56,475 bases of DNA from Thiohalospira sp051745535 (GTDB lineage: Bacteria > Pseudomonadota > Gammaproteobacteria > Thiohalospirales > Thiohalospiraceae), in contig JBNJED010000001.1 in assembly GCA_051745535.1 (NCBI GenBank), positions 1 through 56,475 on the forward strand, read 5' to 3'. Position 1 is the stretch's first letter. Each line of letters opens with the position of its first letter. Positions 41,926-53,700 of the stretch are shown piece after piece. The notes under the pieces were generated by a model that made no database searches, was not told the DNA's origin, and saw nothing but the letters and a program-made list of their open reading frames with translations. The translations under genes were made by a program, and so were the position numbers.

Positions 41926-43818
41926 CTACTCCTCGTCGAGGTTGATCGTGACCTCCGCCTGCTCCCGGAGGGTGCCCACCAGGCCGGCGAACTCGGCACG
42001 GGCATTGGCCTCGGTCAGCTGGCGCCGTATCCGTTGCCGCTCCCCCTCTTCCATGGCCTCCGCGTCCCCGGCACTGACCCCGAAGACCCCGATGACAGCG
42101 CGATCACCATTCCCCAGGGTCGCGGTGCCGAAGCTGGTCCCGTCGCCCGGACGGGCCATCCGGAAGGCCTCCTGGGTAACGGCGCCGGGTAGCTCGTCCG
42201 ACCGCCGACCGACGGTGCGCGAGGCCTCCCACCCGGACAGCGCCTCCGGCGATTCCCCTTCGGCCAGGCGCTCTTGCAGTTCTTCGGCCCGCTCATCGGC
42301 CGCCTCCGCCGCGCGATCCCGCGCCAGGGTCTGCCGGATGCGATCCTCTACCGCCTCCAAGGGCCGCCGCTCGGCCGGCTCGTGCTCCCGGACCCGGACG
42401 ACCACGACGCGGTCGTCATCGAGTTCCAGGAGCTCGCTGTTGTAACGCTCCTCCAGGACCTCCGCCTCGAAGGCGGCCTCGACCACCGCCTCCTCGCTGG
42501 CCAGCCCCTCGTCGGCGCCGTCCCGGCCGAAGGGGCCGGCCTCCCGGATCTCGAGACCCAGGGAATCCGCCGCCGGCTGAAGGGTGTCGGCGTGCTCGTA
42601 GGCGAGGTTCGCCAGCTCCTCGGTGGCCTCCACGAAGCGGCGCTCGGCCCGCCCCTGACGCAGCGTCCGCGCCAGCTGATCACGGACCTCCTCGAAGGGT
42701 GGCACCTCGGCCTCCTCGACCTCCTCCAGGCGGACGAGGTGGTAGCCGAACTCCGAGCGAACTGGTCCGACCACCTCCCCCGGCTCCATACCGAAGGCGG
42801 CATCGGTGACGGCGGGGTCCAGGTCATCGCGGGTGAACCAGCCCAGGTCCCCACCCTCGCTGGCGGTGGCCCGATCCTCGGAGTGCTCGCGGGCCAGTTC
42901 GGCAAAATCCTCCCCCTCGCTCTGCTCCGCCAGAATCTTCTCGGCCTCCGCGCGGGCCTCCTCCCAGCCCTCGTCACCACTACCCTGGGCGGTAAAGAGG
43001 ATGTGGCGGGCGCGGCGCCGTTCCGGCTCGCCGAATTCGTCCTGGCGCGCCTCGTACTCCTCGCGCAGCGCCTCTTCGTCGATCTCGATATCCTCGGCGA
43101 CGTCATCCATGTCCAGCTCGACGTAGGCGATACGCACCCGCTCCGGGGTCCGGTAGCGCTCGGGGTGTTCGTCGTAGTGGGCGCGGATGTCCGCCTCGGG
43201 GACGGCGTCCGGATCGGCGAAGTCGTCCAGGGGCAGGCGCAACCAGCCCACCTCGCGCTGCTGTCGCCAGAGGGCGATGTAGTCTTCCACCTGGCGGGGG
43301 GTGACCAGGGCCGTATCCTCGACACCGGCGCGAAGCTGCTGGACCAGGAGGTCCCGGCGGACACGGTCCTCGAACTGGCCCGGCAACATGCCCTGGCTGG
43401 ACAGGGCCTGCTCGTAGCGCTCGCGGGAGAACTCGCCACTGTCCTGGAAGGAGCGTACGGCCCGGATCCGAGAGGCGAGTTCCTCGTCACCAATGGTATA
43501 TCCGGCACCATCCAGTGCCCACAGGAGCAGTTCCTCCTCCACCATTCCGTCGAGGACCTGGCGGCGGATGGTCGCCTCGTCGAAGCCGGCGGCGGCCATG
43601 TCCTCCCCGAGGACCTCCTGCAGCTGCTGCCGACGCTGATAAAAGGCGCGCTGGAACTCCTGCCGGTCGATGGACTTGCCTTCCACCTCGGCCACCGACG
43701 GGGCCCCGCCCCCTCCGGTGTATTCCTGGACGCCCCAGAGGGCGAAGGGGATGGTGATGAGTATGACGATGACCCAGGCGACCCAGCCCTGGGCCCGGCT
43801 ACGAATGGCGTCGAGCAT
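41926..43818 (-). CDS. ppiD: Peptidyl-prolyl cis-trans isomerase PpiD (SurA/parvulin family)
   Basis: A 630-residue periplasmic chaperone anchored by one N-terminal helix (WVAWVIVILITIPFALWGV, about 11-29). A SurA-N-like chaperone domain follows (SIDRQEFQRAFYQRRQQL, VRRQVLDGMVEEELLLWA). The parvulin domain (about 258-360) has ARHILFTAQGS, EDFAELAREHSEDRATASEGGDLGWFTRDD and VVGPVRSEFGYHLVRLEEVEEAE. The protein is strongly acidic, as expected for a halophile periplasmic protein. PpiD helps release and fold proteins leaving the Sec translocon. The ATG at 43816-43818 is preferred over one nine codons upstream. The lon-hup-ppiD neighbourhood order is classic for gammaproteobacteria. Confidence 0.92.
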   Translation of the reverse strand: MLDAIRSRAQGWVAWVIVILITIPFALWGVQEYTGGGGAPSVAEVEGKSIDRQEFQRAFYQRRQQLQEVLGEDMAAAGFDEATIRRQVLDGMVEEELLLWALDGAGYTIGDEELASRIRAVRSFQDSGEFSRERYEQALSSQGMLPGQFEDRVRRDLLVQQLRAGVEDTALVTPRQVEDYIALWRQQREVGWLRLPLDDFADPDAVPEADIRAHYDEHPERYRTPERVRIAYVELDMDDVAEDIEIDEEALREEYEARQDEFGEPERRRARHILFTAQGSGDEGWEEARAEAEKILAEQSEGEDFAELAREHSEDRATASEGGDLGWFTRDDLDPAVTDAAFGMEPGEVVGPVRSEFGYHLVRLEEVEEAEVPPFEEVRDQLARTLRQGRAERRFVEATEELANLAYEHADTLQPAADSLGLEIREAGPFGRDGADEGLASEEAVVEAAFEAEVLEERYNSELLELDDDRVVVVRVREHEPAERRPLEAVEDRIRQTLARDRAAEAADERAEELQERLAEGESPEALSGWEASRTVGRRSDELPGAVTQEAFRMARPGDGTSFGTATLGNGDRAVIGVFGVSAGDAEAMEEGERQRIRRQLTEANARAEFAGLVGTLREQAEVTINLDEE

Positions 43819-43847
43819 GGTTGGTCCGTCCGATCGGGAATCCATGA

Positions 43848-43880
43848 GAAAGGGGCGTACCCGCAGGCACGCCCCTTTTC
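43848..43880 (-). terminator. Terminator of the hupB/tRNA-Val transcript
   Basis: On the minus strand, AAAAGGGGCGT pairs with ACGCCCCTTT around a ten-base loop and is followed by TCTCAT. The stem with A-rich lead and T-rich tail is nearly symmetrical. It lies between tRNA-Val and ppiD, where the hupB-tRNA transcript should end. Confidence 0.75.
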
Positions 43881-43957
43881 GTGGTAGTCGGCGGGGGCCC
43901 TGCGGTCCCCGGACTACCGCGGGAGCGACCCGGGGGCCGCCGCCGCGTGACCTTCAA

Positions 43958-44033
43958 TGGTGGGTGCTGAGGGGCTCGAACCCCCGACATTCGCCTTGTA
44001 AGGGCGACGCTCTCCCAGCTGAGCTAAGCACCC
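43958..44033 (-). tRNA. tRNA-Val (anticodon TAC)
   Basis: A 76-nt cloverleaf on the minus strand. The acceptor stem is GGGTGCT pairing with AGCACCC, the D-loop contains AGCTCAGCTGGGAGAG, the anticodon loop is CTTACAA with anticodon UAC, the T-arm is GGGGGTTCGAGCCCC, and CCA is encoded in the gene. UAC reads GUA and GUG valine codons. Its 5' end lies 16 bases after the hupB stop with no promoter between, so it is probably cut from the hupB mRNA. Confidence 0.97.
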
Positions 44034-44049
44034 GTCTCTGAGCGTGTAC

Positions 44050-44322
44050 TCAGTTCACCGCATCCTTGAGGGCCTTGCCGGGCTTGAAGGCAGGGACCTT
44101 GGCTGCGGCAATCTTGATCTCCTCGCCGGTACGCGGGTTACGGCCGGTACGGGCAGCGCGCTCACGCACAGAGAAGGTCCCGAAACCGACGATGCTGATC
44201 TGGTCGTTCTTCTTCAGCGCATCAGTGACGGCATCCACCGTCGCATCCAGCGCCCGACCGGCGGCAGCCTTGGAAAGATCAGCCCCTTCGGCAATGGCGT
44301 CGATGAGTTCAGACTTATTCAC
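44050..44322 (-). CDS. hupB: DNA-binding protein HU-beta
   Basis: A 90-residue histone-like protein with the complete HU pattern: MNKSELIDAIAEGADLSKAA, ALKKNDQISIVGFGTFSVRERAARTGRNPRTGE and KVPAFKPGKALKDAVN. It bends and compacts DNA as a dimer. GAGGGGAAG precedes the ATG. A strong sigma-70 promoter (44392-44421) lies 70 bp upstream, and tRNA-Val follows directly downstream. The lon-hupB-ppiD order is conserved in gammaproteobacteria. Confidence 0.97.
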   Translation of the reverse strand: MNKSELIDAIAEGADLSKAAAGRALDATVDAVTDALKKNDQISIVGFGTFSVRERAARTGRNPRTGEEIKIAAAKVPAFKPGKALKDAVN

Positions 44323-44391
44323 GCGACTTCCCCTCTTTGTTCTTGAAAACTCGCCGTCCGTAGCCCGGCGGCAGCGAAATGGGTGCCTGCG

Positions 44392-44421
44392 GTTATATCA
44401 ATGGCACGAAACGACTGTCAA
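44392..44421 (-). promoter_or_regulatory. Sigma-70 promoter of hupB
   Basis: On the minus strand a perfect TTGACA (44416-44421) is followed after 18 bases by TATAAC (44392-44397). It is 70-100 bases upstream of the hupB start and would also drive the downstream tRNA-Val. Confidence 0.8.
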
Positions 44422-44522
44422 TGAAGCCCGTCACGGGCCCACTGGCCACCGCCAGACTTCCCTCCGAGGGCGATGCCCCAGTGCGAGCCCACTATGGGCC
44501 ATCCGGAGAGCGGGATCAACCC

Positions 44523-44546
44523 GAGACGGCGCGTGCGCGCCGTCTC
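44523..44546 (-). terminator. Hairpin downstream of lon (probable transcript end)
   Basis: GAGACGGCGCG (44523-44533) and CGCGCCGTCTC (44536-44546) form an 11-pair stem with a two-base centre, 18 bases after the lon stop. On the minus strand it is followed by GGGTTGATC rather than a T-run, so termination efficiency is uncertain; it may protect the 3' end instead. Confidence 0.5.
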
Positions 44547-44564
44547 CATCCCGGGAGAGGAAAA

Positions 44565-46991
<2,427 letters not shown>

Positions 46992-47013
46992 GGGATACCT
47001 CTTGCAATAGGGG

Positions 47014-47033
47014 GGGTCCACCGGCGGACCCCG
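47014..47033 (-). other. Leader hairpin in the lon 5' untranslated region
   Basis: GGGGTCC and GGACCCC form a perfect seven-pair stem with a six-base loop between the sigma-32 promoter and the lon start, about 22 bases upstream of the ATG. No T-run follows, so it is not a standard terminator. It is placed to influence mRNA stability or start-site access. Confidence 0.5.
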
Positions 47034-47047
47034 AATACCTGACTACA

Positions 47048-47076
47048 CTATGGGGTCACTACCGGCGGCTTTCAAG
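47048..47076 (-). promoter_or_regulatory. Heat-shock (sigma-32) promoter of lon
   Basis: On the minus strand CTTGAAA (47070-47076) is followed after 14 bases by CCCCATAG (47048-47055). This equals the sigma-32 consensus CTTGAAA, 13-15 bases, CCCCATNT in all but the last positions. It lies seven bases after the clpX stop and about 60 bases upstream of the lon start, so lon has its own heat-shock promoter within the clp-lon cluster. Confidence 0.88.
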
Positions 47077-47083
47077 CGGGGGG

Positions 47084-48358
47084 TCAGTGGTCGGTGGCGG
47101 CCTGCTGCTGCTCGCCACCCTCGTAGATGAAGATGGGCTGCGTCTCCTCTTTGATGACGCCCTCGTCGATGACCACCTTGGCCACGCCCTCCATGGACGG
47201 GAGATCGTACATGGTCTCCTGGAGGTGGTGCTCCAGGATGGAGCGCAGGCCGCGGGCGCCGGTCTTACGCTCCATAGCCTTGCGCGCCACGGCCCGCAGG
47301 GCATCCTCCCGGAATTCCAGCTCCACGCCCTCCATCTCGAACAGGCGGGCGTACTGCTTGGTCAGGGCGTTCTTGGGCTCGGTGAGGATCTCGATGAGGG
47401 CGTCCTCGTCGAGTTCATCCAGCACGGCGAGCACCGGCACCCGACCGACGAACTCCGGGATAAGCCCGAACTTCACCAGGTCCTCCGGCTCGGCGGTGTG
47501 CATCAGCGCCTGCTCGGAGGCCTTGTCATCACTGGAACGGATCTCGGCACCGAAGCCGATGCCACCCTTCTCGGTACGCTCGCGGACCACCTTGTCCAGA
47601 CCGGCGAAGGCGCCGCCGACGATGAACATGATGTTCTTGGTGTCCACCTGCAGGAACTCCTGCTGGGGATGCTTGCGCCCGCCCTGGGGCGGCACCGAGG
47701 CGACGGTCCCCTCGATGAGCTTGAGCAGGGCCTGCTGCACGCCCTCCCCGGAGACGTCCCGGGTAATGGAGGGGTTGTCCGACTTGCGGGAGATCTTGTC
47801 GATCTCGTCGATGTAGACGATGCCGTTCTGCGCCTTCTCGACGTCGTAGTCGCACTTCTGCAGCAGCTTCTGAATGATGTTCTCCACGTCCTCGCCGACG
47901 TAGCCCGCCTCGGTAAGGGTGGTGGCATCGGCGATGGTGAAGGGGACGTTGAGCATCCGCGCCAGGGTCTCGGCCAGCAGGGTCTTGCCGGAGCCGGTGG
48001 GCCCGATGAGCAGGATATTGCTCTTCGCCAGCTCCACGTCATCCTTGCGCTGGCTGCTCTCCAACCGCTTGTAGTGGTTGTAGACCGCCACGGAGAGCGC
48101 CTTCTTGGCCGTGTCCTGGCCGATGACGTACTCCCCGAGGGTGCCGTGGATCTCCGACGGGGTGGGCAGCTTGTTGCGGCCGGTGCTCGACTCCTGCTCC
48201 TGGATCTCCTCGCGGATGATCTCGTTGCAGAGGTCCACGCACTCGTCGCAGATGAACACGGACGGGCCGGCGATGAGCTTGCGGACCTCGTGCTGGCTCT
48301 TGCCGCAGAAGGAACAGTAGAGCAGCTTCTCGTCGCCGCCGTGCTTTTCGTCGCTCAT
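47084..48358 (-). CDS. clpX: ATP-dependent Clp protease ATP-binding subunit ClpX
   Basis: A 424-residue AAA+ unfoldase. The N-terminal zinc-binding domain has CSFCGKSQHEVRKLIAGP and ICDECV (four cysteines). The ATPase domain has Walker A LLIGPTGSGKTLLAETLA, the pore loop near TEAGYVGEDVE, Walker B NGIVYIDEIDKI and sensor motifs. It feeds unfolded substrates, including ssrA-tagged proteins, to ClpP. It lies 60 bp downstream of clpP on the same strand and upstream of lon, the standard tig-clpP-clpX-lon order. Confidence 0.97.
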   Translation of the reverse strand: MSDEKHGGDEKLLYCSFCGKSQHEVRKLIAGPSVFICDECVDLCNEIIREEIQEQESSTGRNKLPTPSEIHGTLGEYVIGQDTAKKALSVAVYNHYKRLESSQRKDDVELAKSNILLIGPTGSGKTLLAETLARMLNVPFTIADATTLTEAGYVGEDVENIIQKLLQKCDYDVEKAQNGIVYIDEIDKISRKSDNPSITRDVSGEGVQQALLKLIEGTVASVPPQGGRKHPQQEFLQVDTKNIMFIVGGAFAGLDKVVRERTEKGGIGFGAEIRSSDDKASEQALMHTAEPEDLVKFGLIPEFVGRVPVLAVLDELDEDALIEILTEPKNALTKQYARLFEMEGVELEFREDALRAVARKAMERKTGARGLRSILEHHLQETMYDLPSMEGVAKVVIDEGVIKEETQPIFIYEGGEQQQAATDH

Positions 48359-48418
48359 TGAACCACCTCGCTGTGCCTGGGTTCGAGGGTGCCGCGCACC
48401 GGAACTTCGCGGCGGATG

Positions 48419-49063
48419 TCAGGCACCCGCATCCGCCCCGCGATGGGTCATGACCTCGTCGATCAGGCCGTACTCCACCGATTCCTCGGCGCTCATGAAG
48501 AAGTCGCGGTCGGTATCCCGACTGACCTTCTCCTCGTCCTGACCGGTGTGGTGGGTCATGATCTTGTTGAGCCGCTCGCGGACCTTGAGGATCTCGTTGG
48601 CGTGGATCTCGATGTCCGACGCCTGGCCCTGGAAGCCGCCCAGGGGCTGGTGGATCATCATCCGCGAGTGCGGCAGGGCGAACCGCTTGCCCGCCGCGCC
48701 GGCGGTGAGCAGCAGTGCCCCCATGCTCGCCGCCTGGCCCACGCACATGGTTGCCACGTCCGGCTTGATGAACTGCATGGTGTCGTAGATGGACAGCCCG
48801 GCGGTCACGGAGCCGCCGGGGCTGTTGATGTAGAGGTGGATATCCTTGTCGGGATTCTCGGACTCCAGGTAGAGGAGCTGGGCCACGATGAGGTTGGCCA
48901 TGTGGTCCTCCACCGGCCCCGTCAGGAAGATGACCCGTTCCCGGAGCAGGCGCGAGAAGATGTCGTAGGCACGCTCCCCGCGGGCGCTCTGCTCCACGAC
49001 CATGGGGACGAGGCCGGAGTTCTGGATCTCCGGCGCCATGCCCTGTCCTTCGCCTTCGCTCAT
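48419..49063 (-). CDS. clpP: ATP-dependent Clp protease proteolytic subunit ClpP
   Basis: A 214-residue serine peptidase forming tetradecameric chambers. The catalytic triad is visible: Ser in VGQAASMGALLLTAG, His in LPHSRMMIHQPLGG and Asp in SRDTDRDFFMSAEE. The gene starts at the ATG 49061-49063, which overlaps the tig stop by four bases; an upstream in-frame extension runs through tig and is not used. The N-terminal propeptide is short (about 12 residues before LVPMVVEQSARGERAYDI). Translational coupling to tig is expected. Confidence 0.97.
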   Translation of the reverse strand: MSEGEGQGMAPEIQNSGLVPMVVEQSARGERAYDIFSRLLRERVIFLTGPVEDHMANLIVAQLLYLESENPDKDIHLYINSPGGSVTAGLSIYDTMQFIKPDVATMCVGQAASMGALLLTAGAAGKRFALPHSRMMIHQPLGGFQGQASDIEIHANEILKVRERLNKIMTHHTGQDEEKVSRDTDRDFFMSAEESVEYGLIDEVMTHRGADAGA

Positions 49064-50382
49064 GCGTTCTCCCCCTCTGCCTCTTCGGCGCCGGGATTCA
49101 TCAGTTCCTGGAAGCTCATGGGCTTTTCGGTTACATGGGCCCGCTCGGCGAACCATTCAACCACCTTGCCCTCGAGAACCAGGGACTCCACTTCCGCCAG
49201 TCGCTGGCGGTCCCCGTAATAATAGTCGATCACCTGCTGCGGCTGCTCGTAGGGTGCGGCGATCTCTTCCACCTTCTCCCGCACCTCGTCGCGGTCCGCC
49301 TGCAGGCCCTCGTCCTCCACGACCTTCGACAGGATGAGGCCCAGCGCCACCCGGCGCCGCGCCTGCTCGTCGAACATGGAGCGGTCGAGATTGACGTCCT
49401 GGGCCGCGGCCCCCTGGGACTGCATCTGCTGACGCATCTGCTCCACCAGGTTGTCCGCCTCCTGGTCCACCAGGCCCTGGGGCAGCTCCAGGCCGTGGTT
49501 CTGCCACAGCTGCTCCATCACCTGGTCCTTCACCCGCTCGCGCAGGCGCTGGTTGAGCTCGCGCTCCATGTTGGAGCGGACCTCGTCGCGCAGGGCCTGG
49601 ACGCTGTCCATGCCCAGGGAGGCGGCGAACTCCTCGGTGACCTCGGGCAGCTGCGACGCCTCGACCTTCTTCACCGTGGTCTCGAAGCGGGCGGTCTTTC
49701 CGGCCAGGTCCTCCACCGGGTAGTCCTCGGGGAAGGTGACCGACAGCTCGGGGTGCTCGCCGGCAGAGGCGCCGCGCAGGCCGTCCTCGAAGCCCTCGAG
49801 CATGCGCGCGGAGCCGATCTCCACGGCGAAGTCGTTCGCCTCGCCGCCCTCGAAGGCCTCGCCGTCGACGTAGCCCTTGAAGTCCAGGGTGACGCGGTCG
49901 CCCTCCTCGGCGGCCCCGTCCTTCTCGACCCACTCCTTGCGCTGCTCGCGGATCATGTCGAGGGTCCGATCCACGTCGGCCTCCTCGATGGTGACCTGCG
50001 GGCGCTCCACCTCCAGGGAGGCGGCGTCGGGGACGGTGACCTCGGGGTAGACCTCGAAGCGGGCGGTGAAGGTGAGCTTGCCGTCATCGCCGATCTGCGG
50101 CGCCTCCACCTCGGGGGTGCCGGCGGGGCTGAGCTCCTGCTGGCCCAGCGCCTCGATGAGCGAGGACTGGATCACCTCGCCGACCACCTCCTCGCGGACC
50201 TGCGGCCCGTACCGCTTGCGCATGACCGACAGCGGCACCTTGCCGGGACGGAAGCCGTCGATCCGGGCATTCTTGCGCATCTGCTCCAGCCGCTGGTCCA
50301 CCTGGGAGGTGACCCGGTCCTCGGGGACGGTGACCGTGAGCCGTCGCTCCAGGCCACCGGGGGATTCGACGGAAACGTCCAT
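49060..50382 (-). CDS. tig: Trigger factor
   Basis: A 440-residue ribosome-bound chaperone. The N-terminal ribosome-binding domain begins MDVSVESPGGLERRLTVTVP and has the GFRPGKVPLSVMRKRYG signature (about 46-62). The FKBP-type isomerase domain has DRVTLDFKGYVDGEAFEGG (about 160-178). A long C-terminal helical domain, rich in charged residues, contains LVDQEADNLVEQMRQQMQ. GAGGAG precedes the ATG at 50380-50382. It is first of the tig-clpP-clpX cluster, with tRNA-Leu 85 bp upstream on the same strand. Confidence 0.96.
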   Translation of the reverse strand: MDVSVESPGGLERRLTVTVPEDRVTSQVDQRLEQMRKNARIDGFRPGKVPLSVMRKRYGPQVREEVVGEVIQSSLIEALGQQELSPAGTPEVEAPQIGDDGKLTFTARFEVYPEVTVPDAASLEVERPQVTIEEADVDRTLDMIREQRKEWVEKDGAAEEGDRVTLDFKGYVDGEAFEGGEANDFAVEIGSARMLEGFEDGLRGASAGEHPELSVTFPEDYPVEDLAGKTARFETTVKKVEASQLPEVTEEFAASLGMDSVQALRDEVRSNMERELNQRLRERVKDQVMEQLWQNHGLELPQGLVDQEADNLVEQMRQQMQSQGAAAQDVNLDRSMFDEQARRRVALGLILSKVVEDEGLQADRDEVREKVEEIAAPYEQPQQVIDYYYGDRQRLAEVESLVLEGKVVEWFAERAHVTEKPMSFQELMNPGAEEAEGENA

Positions 50383-50428
50383 CTCGACTCCTCTTGTCGG
50401 ATTCTTCAATTTCAACGCGATTGATCTT

Positions 50429-50449
50429 CCCGTGACAACCGACCACGGG
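50429..50449 (-). other. Hairpin between tRNA-Leu and tig
   Basis: CCCGTG (50429-50434) and CACGGG (50444-50449) form a six-pair stem in the 85-bp gap after tRNA-Leu. No T-run follows, so a processing or attenuation role is more likely than termination. I see no clear separate promoter for tig in the remainder of the gap. Confidence 0.4.
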
Positions 50450-50467
50450 TGGGGTTTCCCCGAAAGC

Positions 50468-50552
50468 TGGTGCGAAAGGCGAGACTCGAACTCGCACGGG
50501 CAAAGCCCACTGGATCCTAAATCCAGCGCGTCTACCATTCCGCCACTTTCGC
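50468..50552 (-). tRNA. tRNA-Leu (anticodon TAG)
   Basis: An 85-nt class II tRNA on the minus strand. The acceptor GCGAAAG pairs with CTTTCGC, CCA is encoded after ACCA-type discriminator A, the anticodon arm CTGGA-TTTAGGA-TCCAG has anticodon UAG, a variable arm (TGGGCTTTGCCCG) is present, and the T-arm is GCGAGTTCGAGTCTCGC. It reads CUA and CUG leucine codons. A TATACT -10 element (50566-50571) lies 14 bases upstream. Confidence 0.97.
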
Positions 50553-50565
50553 GTGGATCCGCCGC

Positions 50566-50571
50566 AGTATA
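50566..50571 (-). promoter_or_regulatory. -10 element of the tRNA-Leu promoter
   Basis: TATACT on the minus strand is followed by a GC-rich GCGGCGG discriminator and then the tRNA 5' end 14 bases away. Such discriminators accompany stringently controlled stable-RNA promoters. A TTGGGC 18 bases upstream could be a weak -35. It may also serve tig and clpP downstream. Confidence 0.55.
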
Positions 50572-50646
50572 CCGACTGTGTCCACGGCTGCCCAATCACC
50601 CGGAATGGCGGGCGGGAGGGTCGATCCCGCCGGTATCCCGACGGCA

Positions 50647-50676
50647 ACGGGCCCGCCCCCGGAGGGACGGGCCCGT
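50647..50676 (-). terminator. Hairpin after the RND efflux operon
   Basis: ACGGGCCCG (50647-50655) and CGGGCCCGT (50668-50676) form a perfect nine-pair stem 26 bases after the RND gene stop. The T-run is missing on the minus strand, so it is a probable rather than certain terminator. It separates the efflux operon from the tRNA-Leu promoter. Confidence 0.5.
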
Positions 50677-50701
50677 GGCTTACCGCCCTCCCCGGGCGGT
50701 G

Positions 50702-53700
50702 TTACGCCGGCGTCTCGCCGCGGCGCTCGGCCTTGCGCTGGAGGTGCCGCTCGTACAGGTAGTAGAGCAGCGGGATGACGAACAGCGTCAGCGCCGTGGA
50801 GGCGAAGACCCCGAACATTAGCGAGATGGCCAGGCCGCCGAAGACCGGGTCGGTGAGGATCACCGAGGTGGCGATGATGAGCGCCAGGGCGGTGAGCATG
50901 ATGGGCCGCAGCCGCGCGATGCCGGCGTTGAGCACGGCATCGAAGAGGCCCTCACCGGCCCGCCGGTTGTCCAGGATGAAGTCGATGAGCAACAGGGAGT
51001 TGCGCACCACGATCCCGGCCAGGGCGATGACCCCGATCATGGAGGTAGCGGTGAAGTGCTGCCCCATGGCCCAGTGGCCCGGGAAGACTCCGACCATGGT
51101 CAGCGGGATCGCCCCCATGACGATGATCGGCACCATGAAGGAGCCGTAGTAGCCCACCAGCACCAGGTAGATGAGGATGATGGCCACGGCGAAGGCCGAA
51201 CCCAGGTCGCGGAAGACGTCCAGGGTCAGGCGCATCTCCCCGTCCCAGCGGATGCTGTAGCCGGTGGTATCGGGGGAGGCCATGAAGTACTGGTCCAGCT
51301 CCACGCCGCTGGGCAGGGAGTTGTTGCGCAGGTAGTCCCACATCTTCAGCACCGCGTAGACCTGGCTGGTGGAGCCCAGCTCCCCGGTGACATAGGCCAC
51401 CGGCCGCTGGTTGCGGTGCTCGATGGGCTTGGGCGTGGGCCGCTCCTCGATGGTCGCGATCTCGGTGAGCGGGATCTGCCGGCCCTGCTCGTTGGTGAAG
51501 AAGATGTCCTCCAGGTCGTCCACGTCCACCCGCGCCTCGGTGGGGATCTGGACGTGGATCGGCACCGGCTCCTGGGCGGTATCCATGTGGATGGTGCCGA
51601 TGTCCCGACCGTCCAGGAAGGCGTGCAGGGTCTGCGCCACCTCCGCCGGCATGATCCCGGCCAGGGCCGCCTTCTCCCGGTTCACCTGGATGTCGTACTC
51701 CCGGGTATCGGCGGCCACCGAGGTGTCGATGTCCACCACGTCCTCGGTCTCCTCGAAGACCTCGGTCCGTAGCTCCCGGGCGATCTCGCGGACCTTGTCG
51801 TAGTCGGGGCCGTAGACCTCGGCGAGGATGGTGGAACGTACCGGCGGCCCCGGCGGGTCCTCCACCAGCTTGATGTTGGCATCGAAGCGATCGCCGATGG
51901 CGTCCAGCTCCGGCCGCAGATTGCGCACGATCTCGATGGAGGAGATGTCGCGGTGGTGCTTGTTGGTGAGGTTCACCCGCACCGCGCCGACATGCTCGCC
52001 CTCCTTGAGGGTGTTGCCCCGGAGCAGGCCGTTGAAGTCGACCACGCCGGACATGCCCACGGTGGGCTCGTAGCTCTCCACCTCCGGATGCTCCCGCAGG
52101 ACATCCCCGATGGCGCGCGCCACCCGGTCGGTGCGCTCCAGGGCGGTCCCCTCGGGCATGTCGATGGTGACGTTGAAGGTACTGGTGTTGTTCTTGGGCA
52201 GCATCATGAACTTCACCTTGTCGAAGGCCGGCATGGCCAGCACGCCCACCATCAGGGCGATGACAATGAGGAAGAACAGGATGCGCGCCCAGATGGAGCG
52301 AAGGATGGGCCGCATGATCACGGCATAGAGCTTCTCCAGGATCCCCCGCTTGTGCTCCTCGATGCTCTCGTGGCCGCCATCCCCGGTCTTGAGGAAGCGG
52401 TAGGCGAGATAGGGGGCCACGGTATAGGCGATGGCCAGGGAGACGATCATCGCCGTGGGCACGAAGAAGGGGATGGGCGCCATGTAGGGCCCCATCATCC
52501 CGGTCACCCAGAACATCGGCACCAGCGCCAGGGCCACGGTGAAGGTGGCCACGTTCGTCGGCTTGCCGATCTCGTTGACCGCGTCGATGGCGGTCTCCAG
52601 GTAGTCCTTCACCTTGCCGCTGTAGTGGCGGTAGATGTTCTCGATGACGACGATGGAGTCGTCCACCAGCAGCCCCAGCGCCAGAATGAGGGCGAAGAGC
52701 GTGATCCGGTTGATGGTCTGGCCCATGGCGTAGCCGATGGCCAGGGTCAGAAAGAGGATGAGCGGGATGGTGATGGTCACGATCCCGGCGGCCCGCCACC
52801 CCAGGAAGAGGATGAGCAGGACCACGACGCTGCCGATGGCGATCCCCAGGTGCTCGATGAGGAAGTTCACCGCCTGGTTGGCCTTGGCGCCGTCGTTGCG
52901 GGTGACATCCACCCGCACATCCTCGGGGATGACGTCGCCGCGGATCTCGTCCAGGCGCTCCAGGACCCGCTCGGCGACGAAGACGGCGTTGGCCTCCGGC
53001 TTCTTGGCGATGGCCATGCGCACCGCCGGAATCTCCAGATTCTGCGGCCGCTCGCCGGTGTAGGCGGCGCCGTAGCCGATGCGGGTGACATGGTCGAGAT
53101 CGCCGGCGCCGTCGGTAATGGTCGCCACGTCCTTGAGGAAGACCGGCTGGTGGCGCTCCAGGGCGACCACCACATCCCCCACGGCATCGGCGTCCTCCAG
53201 CATGCCCCCGGCGCGCACCGGGAAGGTGGTGTTGTCCCGGGTGAGCTGGCCGGAGGGGATGTCGACGTTGGTCGCCTCCAGGACCTCGGATATATCCAGC
53301 AGGGTGACGTTGTAGTCCCGCATGGCCTCCAGATCGAGGTCCACGTTGATAGTGCGCGAGCGGCCGCCGTGGACGTGGGAGGCCGAGGCCCCCTCAACCC
53401 GGCGCAGGTGCTCGATGGCGTCCAGCCCGATCTGGCGCAGTTCCATGTCGTTGCGCTCTTCCGACGCCAGGGAGATCTTCATCACCGGGACGTCATCCAC
53501 GTCCACCCGCTGGATGATGGGGTCGTTGGTCCCCGGCGGCATCTGGTCCATGTTCGACATGATCCGGTCGTAGAGCTTGACCAGGGAGGCCTCCTTGTCC
53601 TCGCCCACGTTGAACCGGACCGTCACCACGCCCATGGAGTCCCGCGCCTGGGCGAAGGTGTCGTCGATGCCGGGCATGCCCTGGAGGATGGACTCCAGCG

